Assembly: GCA_049315325.1 (NCBI GenBank) | Contig: JBMOKJ010000001.1 | Coordinates: 1-64,000 of the forward strand | Direction of reading: 5' to 3' | DNA: 64,000 nt | Source of the DNA: CAXXIC01 sp049315325 | Lineage (GTDB): Bacteria > Bacteroidota > Bacteroidia > Bacteroidales > UBA7332 | Shown here: in pieces, positions 1-9,938 of the stretch | Layout of the letters: each line of letters opens with the position of its first letter | Position numbering within the stretch: position 1 is the first letter of the stretch | Program-made: the position numbers and the translations under genes | The notes under the pieces: generated by a model | The model's database searches: none | What the model was told of the DNA's origin: nothing | What the model saw: only the letters and a program-made list of their open reading frames with translations

Positions 1-1706
1 TAACAATTTCCCATATCAGCAACATCCTTACGATTAGCCAGATTGCGTGGCCATGCAGATGGAATATCCACTGTTTTAAACAATAATTTGGATAGCGTTA
101 TTCCTGTTGAAGACAACAAATGATTTATTTCAATGTCTAGTCCATTATACCCATGAGAAATCGTTTGATTAAAACCATTACTGATTTGCTGATCAGTAGA
201 AGTGGAAAAGGTATGCAAATTATTGTAATGTTGAATTCCGGTATTACAATCGACATAATCATACAGAATCACTGAATTGAAAATCTTCTTCAGAAAAGCA
301 GTATTGCGAATATATTTGTTGGCTCTATTGCTTGGTGGGGTTATGTTTGCCGATACAAAATCATAATCGGGAGATAATAAAGTGTCTAATGCTGCTGCTC
401 CTACATCCAACCCATTCACATCCAACCCGGTAACATCTTTGAAACCGACTACATTGTGATTAATTGTAGATTTATAAAAAGAAACGTCCGGTTCGGCGTA
501 TTCGCCTACTCCGGCATCCAGCATTAAGGGCGTGTTATTGGCAAAAAAGCTGAACGCGCCACAATCGTAATGACGATGGAAATAATTTCTATCGGGTAAA
601 TGGGTGATAAGATAGGATTCAGCCGGTGTACCATAATTATTCCTGAAAATATAATATCCTATATTCTTTTGAATCAATGAAGGTAAAACAAAACTGGTAT
701 CTGCAGCTGCCTGAGCATCTGCAATGACTAATTGATAACTTCGAAAAACACCCTCACCATAATTTTGATTCGAAGTCATTTTCCATATTCCCATCAATTG
801 TTTTGAGAGCACCGGGTCAATGGTAGACATTATTCCTGCTGCCCACGGTAAAAATACAAAATTGTCATCCCCCCATCCAGCATCACCAATTGCTGGGGCA
901 TAGCGGAAATTTCCATTCAGAACATCTTTTGAAGATGCTATGAACATAAAGCCTTTTATGACACTTTTAAATTTTGGATGCGATATCAGACCACTCGTAT
1001 TGCCTAAATAATTTTTTTCTACGAAACTGTATAACAAAAAACATTTGAGGGCTGCTGTACCAACATATCTGGTTGTTTCGGGCCAGGTACCATCCTCTAA
1101 AATATATTTGAGGTGCTTTGTTAATTGGTTTTGTACCCAGGCGTAATGATTCGCCGCGTTGGGATTATCGGGAAACATAAAGACACCGGCAAAAGCAACT
1201 CCCATAACTTCGTCAAGCGTTCGGTTATTTGTGCTACCATATTTTGCAACTTCGGTATAGGTTGAGTCGCGAAACCGCCAGGCAATGCTGTCACAACTCA
1301 GTCGCAACCGGGCAATCTCCTGCGATGAATAGGGCGATGAAGTATTATTAATAACCAAACTGATTGGTATTAGTAGTTCCTGCATCCGGCGGCCCCATTG
1401 AAAAGATCCCCAGTAGTCTCCGGCCACCATTCTTGACCTTGCACTTAATACGAGATTATAACAATTCTTTTTTACGTCAGCCAGATCGGTCAAATCGCCA
1501 TAAAGAGCATATTTTAATCCAGTACCTGAAGCTAATATTTTATAGATTGCCGCATTGGCAGGCAATGCTAACTTTGTCTTTATGGCAGGGATATCGCTAT
1601 TATTAAACAACATCCAAGGGTGAACTAACCCTTGTTGTTGCCCAAAAATACTACCAATTAAAAGAAATTGGAAAATTAATGGAATAATATGCTTGCTGTT
1701 TATCAT
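1..1706 (-). CDS. Heparinase II/III-family polysaccharide lyase, secreted (3' end outside window)
   Basis: I translated this by hand; the frame is open from an ATG at 1706 to the window edge (568 codons), so the C-terminus is missing. It starts with a signal peptide (MINSKHIIPLIFQFLLIGSI, cleavage near FGQQ). An alpha-helical toroid-like half follows, then the beta-sandwich half typical of heparinase II/III proteins, with HRHYDCGAF near residue 377 and INHNVVGF near 417. Family knowledge: such proteins cleave uronic-acid glycans by beta-elimination and leave unsaturated uronyl ends. It lies downstream of the GH54-like gene in the same direction, with 188 bases between them. Whether a T9SS tail follows cannot be seen. 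The substrate cannot be read from the sequence, and exact PL family is unassigned. Confidence 0.85.
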   Translation of the reverse strand, partial: MINSKHIIPLIFQFLLIGSIFGQQQGLVHPWMLFNNSDIPAIKTKLALPANAAIYKILASGTGLKYALYGDLTDLADVKKNCYNLVLSARSRMVAGDYWGSFQWGRRMQELLIPISLVINNTSSPYSSQEIARLRLSCDSIAWRFRDSTYTEVAKYGSTNNRTLDEVMGVAFAGVFMFPDNPNAANHYAWVQNQLTKHLKYILEDGTWPETTRYVGTAALKCFLLYSFVEKNYLGNTSGLISHPKFKSVIKGFMFIASSKDVLNGNFRYAPAIGDAGWGDDNFVFLPWAAGIMSTIDPVLSKQLMGIWKMTSNQNYGEGVFRSYQLVIADAQAAADTSFVLPSLIQKNIGYYIFRNNYGTPAESYLITHLPDRNYFHRHYDCGAFSFFANNTPLMLDAGVGEYAEPDVSFYKSTINHNVVGFKDVTGLDVNGLDVGAAALDTLLSPDYDFVSANITPPSNRANKYIRNTAFLKKIFNSVILYDYVDCNTGIQHYNNLHTFSTSTDQQISNGFNQTISHGYNGLDIEINHLLSSTGITLSKLLFKTVDIPSAWPRNLANRKDVADMGNC

Positions 1707-1810
1707 GGAAAGTTTATTGTTAATACTCGTACCTCATTAATAGAAATCACAATGCAGCAATTAATAATAGAATTTATTTGTTTATATAAGCCTATAGGTA
1801 GCAGTAAATC

Positions 1811-1839
1811 AAGTCCCTCTCTCAATGAGAGAGGGACTT
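1811..1839. repeat. Perfect inverted repeat, possible terminator and dispersed intergenic repeat
   Basis: Two 14-base arms (AAGTCCCTCTCTCA and its complement) flank one central base. It lies just past the stop of the T9SS gene ending at 1895 (minus strand), where a terminator would sit, but there is no clear T-run. The AAGTCCCTC core recurs in the hairpin at 62254-62278, so it may belong to a dispersed Bacteroidota intergenic repeat family. Confidence 0.55.
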
Positions 1840-1894
1840 AAATATAGATTAGAGTGCGAATTTAATTTTCTATTAAATAGCAATCAATGCAGAA

Positions 1895-3733
1895 TTATAG
1901 CTTTACAATTTTTCTCACAATCATACGATTGTTCAATGAGACCTTCACAAGGTAGGTGCCCGATCCGTTTTTCGTTAAATCGATTATTTGAGAGGCTTGC
2001 AGTACTTTACCGGCTTGAACGATTTGACCCATTAAATTGACAATGGCATAATTTGCACCCACGCACTCTCCTCCAATAGTAAAAACTCCTTTACCAATAG
2101 TTGGATAAATTTTTGCAGGTAAATCAGAAACCGTCTTTATCGCACTTAAAAAATCAGTATTAACATAAATAGCCTTTTGAGAAGTCTGCAAAATTGCAGC
2201 ATCTGCATCAGTCATTACACCAGTCGATGTATTGGTCGAACCCCAGTAAATCAATTCAGAAGCTAATCCTTCAAAGTTTCTACTGAAATTACCTGAATGA
2301 ACAAATATCTGAACTTGAGTGGCATCAAATGGTGTTGTAACTGGAGGGTTTGCGGTAGAGGTCAATATCCCCTTTTTCCCTCTATTAGTAGCTAAAGGAA
2401 GACCTAAAGGAGCATAAAATGTTGCACTATCGTTCAACATTTTTACGTGAGTAAAAATTTGAGTACCTGCAGTAAAAGAGCTACTCGATACAGCTTGGGT
2501 TGAATAAAATTCATAGAATAAAGAAGATGAGCTAATTCTAACTTGTAATTTCCCAATAGAAGCTGAAGTTGGCTGCGATGTACAAAAAATTGCATTTAAA
2601 TTTGCTGCATTGCCCTTCTGTTGAGCAACCACAAAGAGATTCATATTATTTACGTTCTGTAAATTTGCATTTGCCCCAACAGGGCCATCATTGGTAAAGT
2701 TAGGAACTACGAATCCACTTCCTGCTACGCCAGCATTGACAAAGCGAATAGCAGTCATACCATTAGTAAAAGTCTGTAATACACCTTGTTTCACTAAAAT
2801 AGGCTCATTGCTCACACCCCATTTAAGAGTTGCAAATGTCCCATTGTATATTGAGTTATTGGTAAAAACAATTGATTTGCCATCATCGCCAATACTTTGA
2901 ATTGTACCAATGTAATAACCATCAGACGTAACAATAACGTTCCCTGGTTGATAATTGGCACCAACATTGTCGTATATAGTAATAGTTGATCCCGCTTCCA
3001 ATGTCACGGGATTTGAGATTCTTACCTTTACATTTCCAGTTATAGTAGTGGCTAATTGGCTTGATCCCATCATCATAGTACCTTCTGGGATTCCATTTCC
3101 TACTAAGATATTATTAAAAAGCTGCCATTTGCTACTTGCATTGGGATATCCTGCAGTTACAGCGGTAGAGGCTGTACCGCCCGTTGCTCCTACTGATGAT
3201 GTAGGGATAGTTGCAATTTTAATAGAGTCTTGATTATTAACCGCATCAACCACAGTGACGGTATATTTCTTCACGGCTATGGCTGTGCCTAAAACCGCAT
3301 TGGTAGATGTATTTTGTACAGCTAATGTACCGACCATCGTTTTACATTTTGTCCCGACTGTTGCAGCATTCCTGCCATTACCACTTTGGTCATACCATTT
3401 GGTTACAAAAGCCGTATTCCCTCCAATCCATGTTCCAAGTGTTTTAGTTGTAGCTGCACCACCACCATCTGCAGATACCGGAGAATTGAGTGAAACAATA
3501 TTGTTGGCATCAAAATATACATCAACCACTGCATTGTTATCTCCACTACGAACTGTCAATGCTGGCCCTGAATAATTATTCGTTAATTTCCGAACAGAGT
3601 AGGCAAGAGCAGGGTTACCCACGCTGGTAAGGTTATCCAAATCTAATGCAAGACAAGGATAGATCATAAAAGATGAAATGAGAATTGCGAAGCAAATCTG
3701 CAAAGAGCGATTTAAATTTGTAATTGTTTTCAT
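1895..3733 (-). CDS. T9SS-secreted protein with GH54/AbfB-like jelly roll
   Basis: The 612-residue product has a signal peptide (residues 1-29). Residues about 40-125 carry the signature of the alpha-arabinofuranosidase B catalytic-type fold seen in many Bacteroidota secreted proteins: AYSVRKL, YSGPALTVR and FVTKWYDQSGNGRNA. A LamG/concanavalin-like part resumes at about residue 365 (NMNLFVVAQQ) and runs to about 515. Between them is an inserted stretch of roughly 150-200 residues that I do not recognise. The last about 80 residues form a T9SS sorting domain (KIYPTIGKGVFTI ... GTYLVKVSLNNRMIVRKIV). It could be an arabinofuranosidase or only a binding protein; I cannot confirm catalytic residues. 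It is transcribed with the lyases upstream (31 bases from the next gene). Confidence 0.7.
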   Translation of the reverse strand: MKTITNLNRSLQICFAILISSFMIYPCLALDLDNLTSVGNPALAYSVRKLTNNYSGPALTVRSGDNNAVVDVYFDANNIVSLNSPVSADGGGAATTKTLGTWIGGNTAFVTKWYDQSGNGRNAATVGTKCKTMVGTLAVQNTSTNAVLGTAIAVKKYTVTVVDAVNNQDSIKIATIPTSSVGATGGTASTAVTAGYPNASSKWQLFNNILVGNGIPEGTMMMGSSQLATTITGNVKVRISNPVTLEAGSTITIYDNVGANYQPGNVIVTSDGYYIGTIQSIGDDGKSIVFTNNSIYNGTFATLKWGVSNEPILVKQGVLQTFTNGMTAIRFVNAGVAGSGFVVPNFTNDGPVGANANLQNVNNMNLFVVAQQKGNAANLNAIFCTSQPTSASIGKLQVRISSSSLFYEFYSTQAVSSSSFTAGTQIFTHVKMLNDSATFYAPLGLPLATNRGKKGILTSTANPPVTTPFDATQVQIFVHSGNFSRNFEGLASELIYWGSTNTSTGVMTDADAAILQTSQKAIYVNTDFLSAIKTVSDLPAKIYPTIGKGVFTIGGECVGANYAIVNLMGQIVQAGKVLQASQIIDLTKNGSGTYLVKVSLNNRMIVRKIVKL

Positions 3734-3764
3734 ACGTTTTGTTTTTAAAATTATTAACTATTTA

Positions 3765-6341
3765 TTATTCCCAAATTAATTGATTGAATCCTGCTGTTAA
3801 AGTAATTGTAAGCATTTTTGTTGTCTCATTATATTCGAAGTTAGGGTTAGTGCGTGCAACAGCACTTCGAATCACCGAATAATTTTTCTTGTCGTTCAAT
3901 ACATCTGAGGCCTCTATTTTTGATTCTGCAAACTCATCTTTCAATTTTGGCATCTCTACAGATGACTTTAACGCCACCAGTTTTGTGGGTTTAGTATCTA
4001 CTTTAAAACTGACCGTCACAAACTGATTCATATTGTAATCTAAATTTGCTGGACAAACAAGGATAAGCGAAACATTCCATGTTGCAGGTTTGAAGGTGAA
4101 CGAAGCTCTTTTGTCAACAAGACTTACCACACCCACTACTGATGGGTCATAGCTGACTTCGCTCTCCTTATCTTTACGATTAGTAGTAAGCAATAGCTCA
4201 CCCTTGTATTTCATCATCGTGCTGTTGAAAGCAGCATAGGTAGTCAATTTCTCTTTTTGTTTAGTTACCACACCAAAAGAGCCATTCATCTCAATGGTTT
4301 TATCACTGTTTTTCGCAGATGAAATGACGATCTCTTCTCCATTGGCTTTTAAGATTTTACCTTCTTTACCTAAATTGGTAATACTGTAAGGGTTTGTTCC
4401 TTTGTAAGGGATCAGTAGATTAAAGTAGTTGGCATCTTTAGCTTTCTGAGATTGAATCATCAACGAGTAATCCCACCAACGCCATCCTTTCTTAACGGTT
4501 TCCTCCTGATTTTTTGCAAGGAAGGGGAAATAATAGGGTGGTACATTTTCAGTCTTATTGGTTATGACCTTCACTGTTGGCAATTGATTCCCCACTGGCA
4601 CAACATCCAATTTGGCCACGTCGTCGCCAAAAGTATAAGTACCTTCCTGCTTCAACATTTTGCCAATCGGATTGAGGTACCATTCGTAGTTTTGCTCATT
4701 TTTGCTGGTCAGTTCATCATAGACTATCGCTATCGAGCTATTTCTCATCCAAACCATGTTGCGCTGGTGTTCTACATCATTATAGGTTGCCGCTTTTGCT
4801 GAGATCACAGCTACCGCGCCAACATCACCAAAACCCGTTAAACGAAAATTTGAAGGTGTGATGTTTTTTTGCTCGACTTCATATCGGAACTCCTTGCCGT
4901 GCTGTTTCACATGTTCGGCATATTTTCCATCGGTGCGATCGTAACCATAAGGGTTGCCAAGACCAACCGTGCTATGCGATATCGTCGCTTTCCAAAATCC
5001 ACCATAGGTATCAAAATTGCCATAAACTCCTCGATATCCGCCATCGACAAACATCGGCACCCCTTTGAAATGCATCTCAATCTCCATGCAATCTTCGTGT
5101 GCATGACCCGGAATAACCGGTTCACGCTGGTTGGAGCGTTGACCTGCAAAGGTTGCACCATATTTCATCATCATCATATTATCCTCTTTGTCCCAACCCG
5201 AACGAAAATAGGCTTGTCCACTGAAGGGGTAATTACTCATCAAATTGGTAGGTTGTTTAGGTTGTATGGCATTATTCAAATAGAGTAGATCAAACGGCGC
5301 AAATTGCAAATTTCCATTGACACGTTCCTGAATGGTTTGTGCTGTCCATTTAAACTCGCAATCGTTGAAAAGCGTAGCAGCTTTTTCGAGAATATCGGTA
5401 CCTGTCCCTAAGCGATGTCCATCGCCAATAATCACCTTGCGTCCATCGGGTGCGGTGAGGTTCATTCGCCAGGTAATGGTACGTTTTAAAGCTAGAGCAA
5501 ATGCAGGATTCTTGATGTAATCGCCATATCCCATATTTTTCAAAGCATATAGATAGTGCATCAGTCCATCCACCGTTGGGTGCCAATAGTGAACAGAACC
5601 TTCGCCATAACCACCATCGATGAAGTTCTCAGAGAGGAAATAGCTCTCTACATCGTACTGCGCCATTGTGTACCAGCCTCTTGCCTCTTTTACATCGGGA
5701 TAGAGCATCGCAACCACTCCAATCATACAAGCAGGATAAAACTTGATGTTCAAACAAAAATTATCCCGAAGATTCATCAGGTTGTTCTTGTACGAAAGAC
5801 TCCACAACTCGAGAAATCGAGCACTTTTGCAGATTTCATCTTTAATGACCAGTTTCTCAGCCTCTGAGAAAACTCCTGTTTCTGCCATGAGATCGTAGTT
5901 TTGCAAAAATCGGCGCAGCCGCTCTGCCTCATGAATCCCCAAATTGCGCCACGACCCAAGTGCTTTGCGTAACCCAATTTCATACAACATTTTTTCGCGA
6001 ATTTGCTCAGCCAACTCATCAGTTGGTTGTATGGCGTATACCACTACTTCTGTATCAAAGGCAGGACTATATTTAGTAGTAGCAGCCATTGAAAATAGCT
6101 CATCCATCGTATAACGGCTACCCCTGGCAGGTACGGTTTTTCGCCATCGTGATAACTCCTTTGATGTATTGGTTAAAATCAACTCATAGCTTGCTTTGGC
6201 TACGGGATCGGTCGAAAGCTGTTGCTTTGCTCGCTGAATATCGGTAGGTGTTAAGAACAATTTCGGACGTGCTTCCTTGTACTCATTGGCCGATATAAAG
6301 CCTACTGAGAATATGAAAATGAAAACAAATAATTGCTTCAT
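3765..6341 (-). CDS. Heparinase II/III-family polysaccharide lyase, secreted
   Basis: The product is 858 residues. I place the start at the ATG at 6341 rather than an in-frame TTG at 6359, because MKQLFVFIFIFSVGFISA is then a clean signal peptide and the gene no longer overlaps its neighbour. The N-terminal half is helical. The beta-sandwich half shows IPGHAHEDCMEIEM near residue 412 and ISHSTVGLGNP near 454, the His-bearing motifs of this family. The C-terminal about 200 residues extend the beta domain, and no T9SS tail is seen. It begins 14 bases after the preceding lyase gene, so the two are almost certainly cotranscribed. Its sequence differs strongly from the other lyases in the locus, which suggests a different cut site or linkage. 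Confidence 0.85.
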   Translation of the reverse strand: MKQLFVFIFIFSVGFISANEYKEARPKLFLTPTDIQRAKQQLSTDPVAKASYELILTNTSKELSRWRKTVPARGSRYTMDELFSMAATTKYSPAFDTEVVVYAIQPTDELAEQIREKMLYEIGLRKALGSWRNLGIHEAERLRRFLQNYDLMAETGVFSEAEKLVIKDEICKSARFLELWSLSYKNNLMNLRDNFCLNIKFYPACMIGVVAMLYPDVKEARGWYTMAQYDVESYFLSENFIDGGYGEGSVHYWHPTVDGLMHYLYALKNMGYGDYIKNPAFALALKRTITWRMNLTAPDGRKVIIGDGHRLGTGTDILEKAATLFNDCEFKWTAQTIQERVNGNLQFAPFDLLYLNNAIQPKQPTNLMSNYPFSGQAYFRSGWDKEDNMMMMKYGATFAGQRSNQREPVIPGHAHEDCMEIEMHFKGVPMFVDGGYRGVYGNFDTYGGFWKATISHSTVGLGNPYGYDRTDGKYAEHVKQHGKEFRYEVEQKNITPSNFRLTGFGDVGAVAVISAKAATYNDVEHQRNMVWMRNSSIAIVYDELTSKNEQNYEWYLNPIGKMLKQEGTYTFGDDVAKLDVVPVGNQLPTVKVITNKTENVPPYYFPFLAKNQEETVKKGWRWWDYSLMIQSQKAKDANYFNLLIPYKGTNPYSITNLGKEGKILKANGEEIVISSAKNSDKTIEMNGSFGVVTKQKEKLTTYAAFNSTMMKYKGELLLTTNRKDKESEVSYDPSVVGVVSLVDKRASFTFKPATWNVSLILVCPANLDYNMNQFVTVSFKVDTKPTKLVALKSSVEMPKLKDEFAESKIEASDVLNDKKNYSVIRSAVARTNPNFEYNETTKMLTITLTAGFNQLIWE

Positions 6342-6355
6342 GATATCTTTATACT

Positions 6356-8359
6356 TCAATTAAAAAATTGCAATTGTTTTCCTCCTTTAGTCAGTTTCAC
6401 CCCTTCGGTTGTAAATTCAATGACATCTTTTCTTTTTCCACAAGTGATCTCCATCTTATTTTCACCCATTTTTTTGACGACCAATGGTGCAGTCGCTTTA
6501 CGATGCGGTTGAAGTACAATCAAAAAGTTCTCGCTAGGCTTCCCTGTAAAGGCGAGGTATTTCTGGATTCTGAAGGGTAAGAAGTCCTTTTCACTGCCTT
6601 TTGCTTTGATTCTTTGTCCTGTTCGTTGCTCAATGGCCACTGTATTTTCATCCATCCAATCGCCTATAGCTCCGTCACGCACCGTCTGATCGATTGCTCT
6701 TTCGGGCGAAACGACAAAGACATCGAGATTGACACCCCATGGCGTTTCGCAACTCACTGAATTCTCCTTCCAACTGAAATTTTCGGCGGTGGTATGCAAC
6801 AACCAATAGCTATTGAAACTCGATTTCAACTCGTCCATTACCACAAAGTAATCGGGTTTCACGAACAATACTTTACGCACATTGCGCTCCACCCCTGATG
6901 CTTCAGATGCATCTGTTACGGAATAGTCGGCATCGGCGGTGCTTTTCCATGTCAATATATTTCCTGTTACAATCTTTTGTGATTTCGAATTAGGGATATC
7001 GTTTGGTTTGTTCGGCTCTTCGAATACTACGGCATTGTGTGAGACAGTCCGTTTGTGCCAAGCTCTATGGCGTGGATCGTTGTAGTTTCCAGACCCTGCA
7101 TCTAAAGCCAATGGATAGCCATAAGCAAACAGAGAGAAGCTGTTTCGATCGGCATTTTCGTGCCCCGACATGGAGGGCTCACCGCTTTTTTGCAAAAACC
7201 AGATCTCATCTTTGGTATTGAATTGATCGCGCATCACCATATACCCTTTTCTTTTACTCATGGTACTGGCCAACGTTTTCGGAGCGGTAGCTTTCAGTGC
7301 AGGATCAATGAGCAACGACATGATCCCTTCGCCTAATATAGGACTTCCCGATCGTTGCCATTGCCATACTAGAAGTTCGGCCAATGCAGGGTCAGTCTTT
7401 TGATAATGTCTTGCGTAGAAATTAAGTACAAAATACTCTTCTGGTGCCCAAGATGCATCGCCGATAGCAGGCATCAACGAGATGCCATTAGGTATGGTGA
7501 CCGGTATATTGGCTATCGTAGTCAATGGCGTTGAAAATCTCGTCGCCCAATGGCACATCCTTTTGACTGAAGGATGCTGAAACATATCGATACCGGTGCG
7601 ATTATATAGCATTTCGAAAAATTGTCCGCAAAGTTTCAGTTCATACATGTGATACCTCGACGATTCGTGCCAGCATCCATCCCATTCACCGGTGGTGAGT
7701 TGCCAATTGATCTCATCCATTGCGAATTGCACCCAATCTTTTGCCTGAGGCAATTCGGGGAACGCCAAACCGGTTGCTCCCGCAGCCAAGACGACATCCG
7801 ACCAAATATTCATGTGTCTGAATCCGATACTTTTTGTGATGCGCGGATGCTTGGCATCTTTTCCAATAGCCAATTCGATGGATTTGACCAAAGAATCCCG
7901 GAAGGTGATGCGATCTTTTTCAGTAAACTTTCCAAATGATTGCACCACATCGTATTGATGAATGCATCGCCAAATACCACGCATTCCTACACCATCTGGA
8001 CCATCTTTCTGCAGGTTCTGGGGATTCCATTTCTTATTGTAGTTTAACCAATAATCGATGAATTTCTTCGTAGCAGTCTGTTTTTCCGCATCGGTGCCAC
8101 CACTCATCCAAAGACGAACAGGTAGATCCATCTTCGAAGAATAGACCTCGGGCATGAGTTTGAAATTGGCTTTAAGTTGTGTTTCATCCTCCGCTTTCAG
8201 TATTAAGCAGGGATATTTATTGATCGGCTTAAATTGCCACTCATTGATCGTTGGCACTTTAAATTCATACTTCAAAGTTTCCTGAGCTTTTACATTCAAT
8301 CCCGACAACAAGATGAAAGAAAAAACAAACCTAAGGGCAATATTTTTAATGCCAATCAT
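6356..8359 (-). CDS. Heparinase II/III-family polysaccharide lyase, secreted
   Basis: This 667-residue protein has a signal peptide ending near NVKAQE. Residues about 40-340 are the helical toroid (CWHESSRYHMYELKLCGQ, IGDASWAPEEYF), and residues about 370-600 are the Hepar_II_III beta domain with SGHENADRNSFSLFA near residue 398 and VSHNAVVFEE near 440. The expected role is beta-eliminative cleavage of a uronate-containing chain in the periplasm. It has no T9SS tail, in contrast to the lyases of the right arm. It lies between the GH105 gene and another lyase, so its products may be handed directly to the unsaturated uronyl hydrolase. Confidence 0.85.
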   Translation of the reverse strand: MIGIKNIALRFVFSFILLSGLNVKAQETLKYEFKVPTINEWQFKPINKYPCLILKAEDETQLKANFKLMPEVYSSKMDLPVRLWMSGGTDAEKQTATKKFIDYWLNYNKKWNPQNLQKDGPDGVGMRGIWRCIHQYDVVQSFGKFTEKDRITFRDSLVKSIELAIGKDAKHPRITKSIGFRHMNIWSDVVLAAGATGLAFPELPQAKDWVQFAMDEINWQLTTGEWDGCWHESSRYHMYELKLCGQFFEMLYNRTGIDMFQHPSVKRMCHWATRFSTPLTTIANIPVTIPNGISLMPAIGDASWAPEEYFVLNFYARHYQKTDPALAELLVWQWQRSGSPILGEGIMSLLIDPALKATAPKTLASTMSKRKGYMVMRDQFNTKDEIWFLQKSGEPSMSGHENADRNSFSLFAYGYPLALDAGSGNYNDPRHRAWHKRTVSHNAVVFEEPNKPNDIPNSKSQKIVTGNILTWKSTADADYSVTDASEASGVERNVRKVLFVKPDYFVVMDELKSSFNSYWLLHTTAENFSWKENSVSCETPWGVNLDVFVVSPERAIDQTVRDGAIGDWMDENTVAIEQRTGQRIKAKGSEKDFLPFRIQKYLAFTGKPSENFLIVLQPHRKATAPLVVKKMGENKMEITCGKRKDVIEFTTEGVKLTKGGKQLQFFN

Positions 8360-8425
8360 TTATCTGATTATTTTAAACAACAACTAATCTTAAACTGTTG
8401 ACCACCAACTATAAGCGACCAACTG

Positions 8426-9754
8426 TCACTGAACTTCTTGATTCAAATGCACCCTTTCTACAGTTGCTTTCACCAATTGGGGATTATTCCCTTTCAACTT
8501 CGTGATTTCAATTCCGGCGTCAATTAATATACCCAAACCATGCTTTTCATTTATTCCGCAAGGGCGTTGATAATAATATTGTAAGTCATCATGCACTTCC
8601 GTTCCTTCACAAATATTTTTCATATCCCCATCGGCAGTAATCATGTGTTTTTTAAGCCCTTCCCATCCTGTGAGTGCTACTGTAGCATATCGTTTGTCAA
8701 TCCACCCTTCATTTACCGACTTCGCAATAGCATACACAAACATAGCCGAACTGGAAGATTCCAAATAAGAATCAGACTTATCTAATACTTGATGCCAGAC
8801 ACCCTCCAGACTCTGATATCGGGACAAACCAACAATCTGCTTGTCTAACAAATCAATGATTTGCTGACGTTGAGGATGATCCTTTGGCATATAAGAGAGT
8901 AAATTCACTTTAGCTAAAACGATCCAACCATTACAACGTCCCCAATGAGCGACGCTATTTCTTTTCAAATCGGTAAAATAGGCATGATAATAAATCTCCC
9001 GGTTTTTATCCCAAAGATAGTTGTCGAAATTGATGCATTGCAAAATAGCATCATTCATATAGCTTTGATCACCGGTGAGGTTTGTCATTCTGGCTAAAAA
9101 AGGGACACTCATATAGAGATCATCGCCCCATAAGGTGTTTGCATTTGGGAAATTTCGAACAAAAGTGGCATCGGTATGACGCAACTTTTTCTCTTTCATA
9201 AATTTACCCATCGAATTGGCATAAGCCAGATAATCAGCACGTTTATCACCCTTGACGTGTTGATACTCATCAATTGTACTAGAGATCATGGCGCCAAAAT
9301 CGTCCATCTCCTTCGTGTTGAAAAGTTCTCCCAATGGATATTTCCAGTGGTTTCCATCTCTTTGAGGATTATACCTTTTTTCAAAATATTGATAATTATC
9401 AAACCCAAATGCAATGTGTTTGCGTGCAAATTCGAAATAACTTGGATCATTTAAATAATCGCTGAGATGAATCATCGCAATATTGAGCACACCATTGGTA
9501 TAGTGCCAGTTGCAAAATTTATTTTTAAATTTCAAATCGGCATTGGCTGGAACACCCTTTGTAGAGGAGTACTCTTTTCCGGTTTTTTTGTCAATAAACT
9601 TGAGATCAGCCTGTTTCACCAACTTATCAGCAATAATACTCAACACCTGCTTATCTGCTACTTCTTCCATCGTGTTAGAAGCTGCGGGAGTATTGCCTTT
9701 CATAGAAACGGTGAAACAACTGCAAATTAGAAGAACTACTACTATCTTATTCAT
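8426..9754 (-). CDS. GH105 unsaturated uronyl hydrolase
   Basis: The 442-residue product looks like the YteR/RhiN family, which removes the unsaturated uronic acid that lyases leave at the non-reducing end. It has a signal peptide (MNKIVVVLLICSCFTVSMKG), an alpha/alpha-barrel pattern, the WGDDLYMSVPFLA motif around residue 211 (candidate catalytic Asp region) and HWGRCNGW around 271. The length suits a secreted member. The best-known GH105 enzymes act on unsaturated rhamnogalacturonan fragments, but members act on other unsaturated uronides, so the substrate is open. It sits directly upstream of two lyase genes on the same strand. Confidence 0.85.
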   Translation of the reverse strand: MNKIVVVLLICSCFTVSMKGNTPAASNTMEEVADKQVLSIIADKLVKQADLKFIDKKTGKEYSSTKGVPANADLKFKNKFCNWHYTNGVLNIAMIHLSDYLNDPSYFEFARKHIAFGFDNYQYFEKRYNPQRDGNHWKYPLGELFNTKEMDDFGAMISSTIDEYQHVKGDKRADYLAYANSMGKFMKEKKLRHTDATFVRNFPNANTLWGDDLYMSVPFLARMTNLTGDQSYMNDAILQCINFDNYLWDKNREIYYHAYFTDLKRNSVAHWGRCNGWIVLAKVNLLSYMPKDHPQRQQIIDLLDKQIVGLSRYQSLEGVWHQVLDKSDSYLESSSSAMFVYAIAKSVNEGWIDKRYATVALTGWEGLKKHMITADGDMKNICEGTEVHDDLQYYYQRPCGINEKHGLGILIDAGIEITKLKGNNPQLVKATVERVHLNQEVQ

Positions 9755-9938
9755 TTTCTTGATGTGAAAATATTACCAGGATACACTATACATCTGATCT
9801 ATATACTGGCAATTAATTAGTTTATTAATTTCTACTATTTTTTTGAATGGCTACCAGCATACTTGTTCACGCGACAACCTCATGGAGTGAAGATGATAAT
9901 TGGCTTGCTGCACTACAATCACTTGTCCTACTGTTCGT

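Noticed and set aside
6342..6359. TTG start giving a 4-base overlap of two lyase genes
   Set aside because: The ATG at 6341 begins a complete signal peptide; similar upstream TTG or GTG starts at 12051, 22845, 34319, 56912, 59867 and 61890 were rejected on the same ground or because they cover a -7 box.
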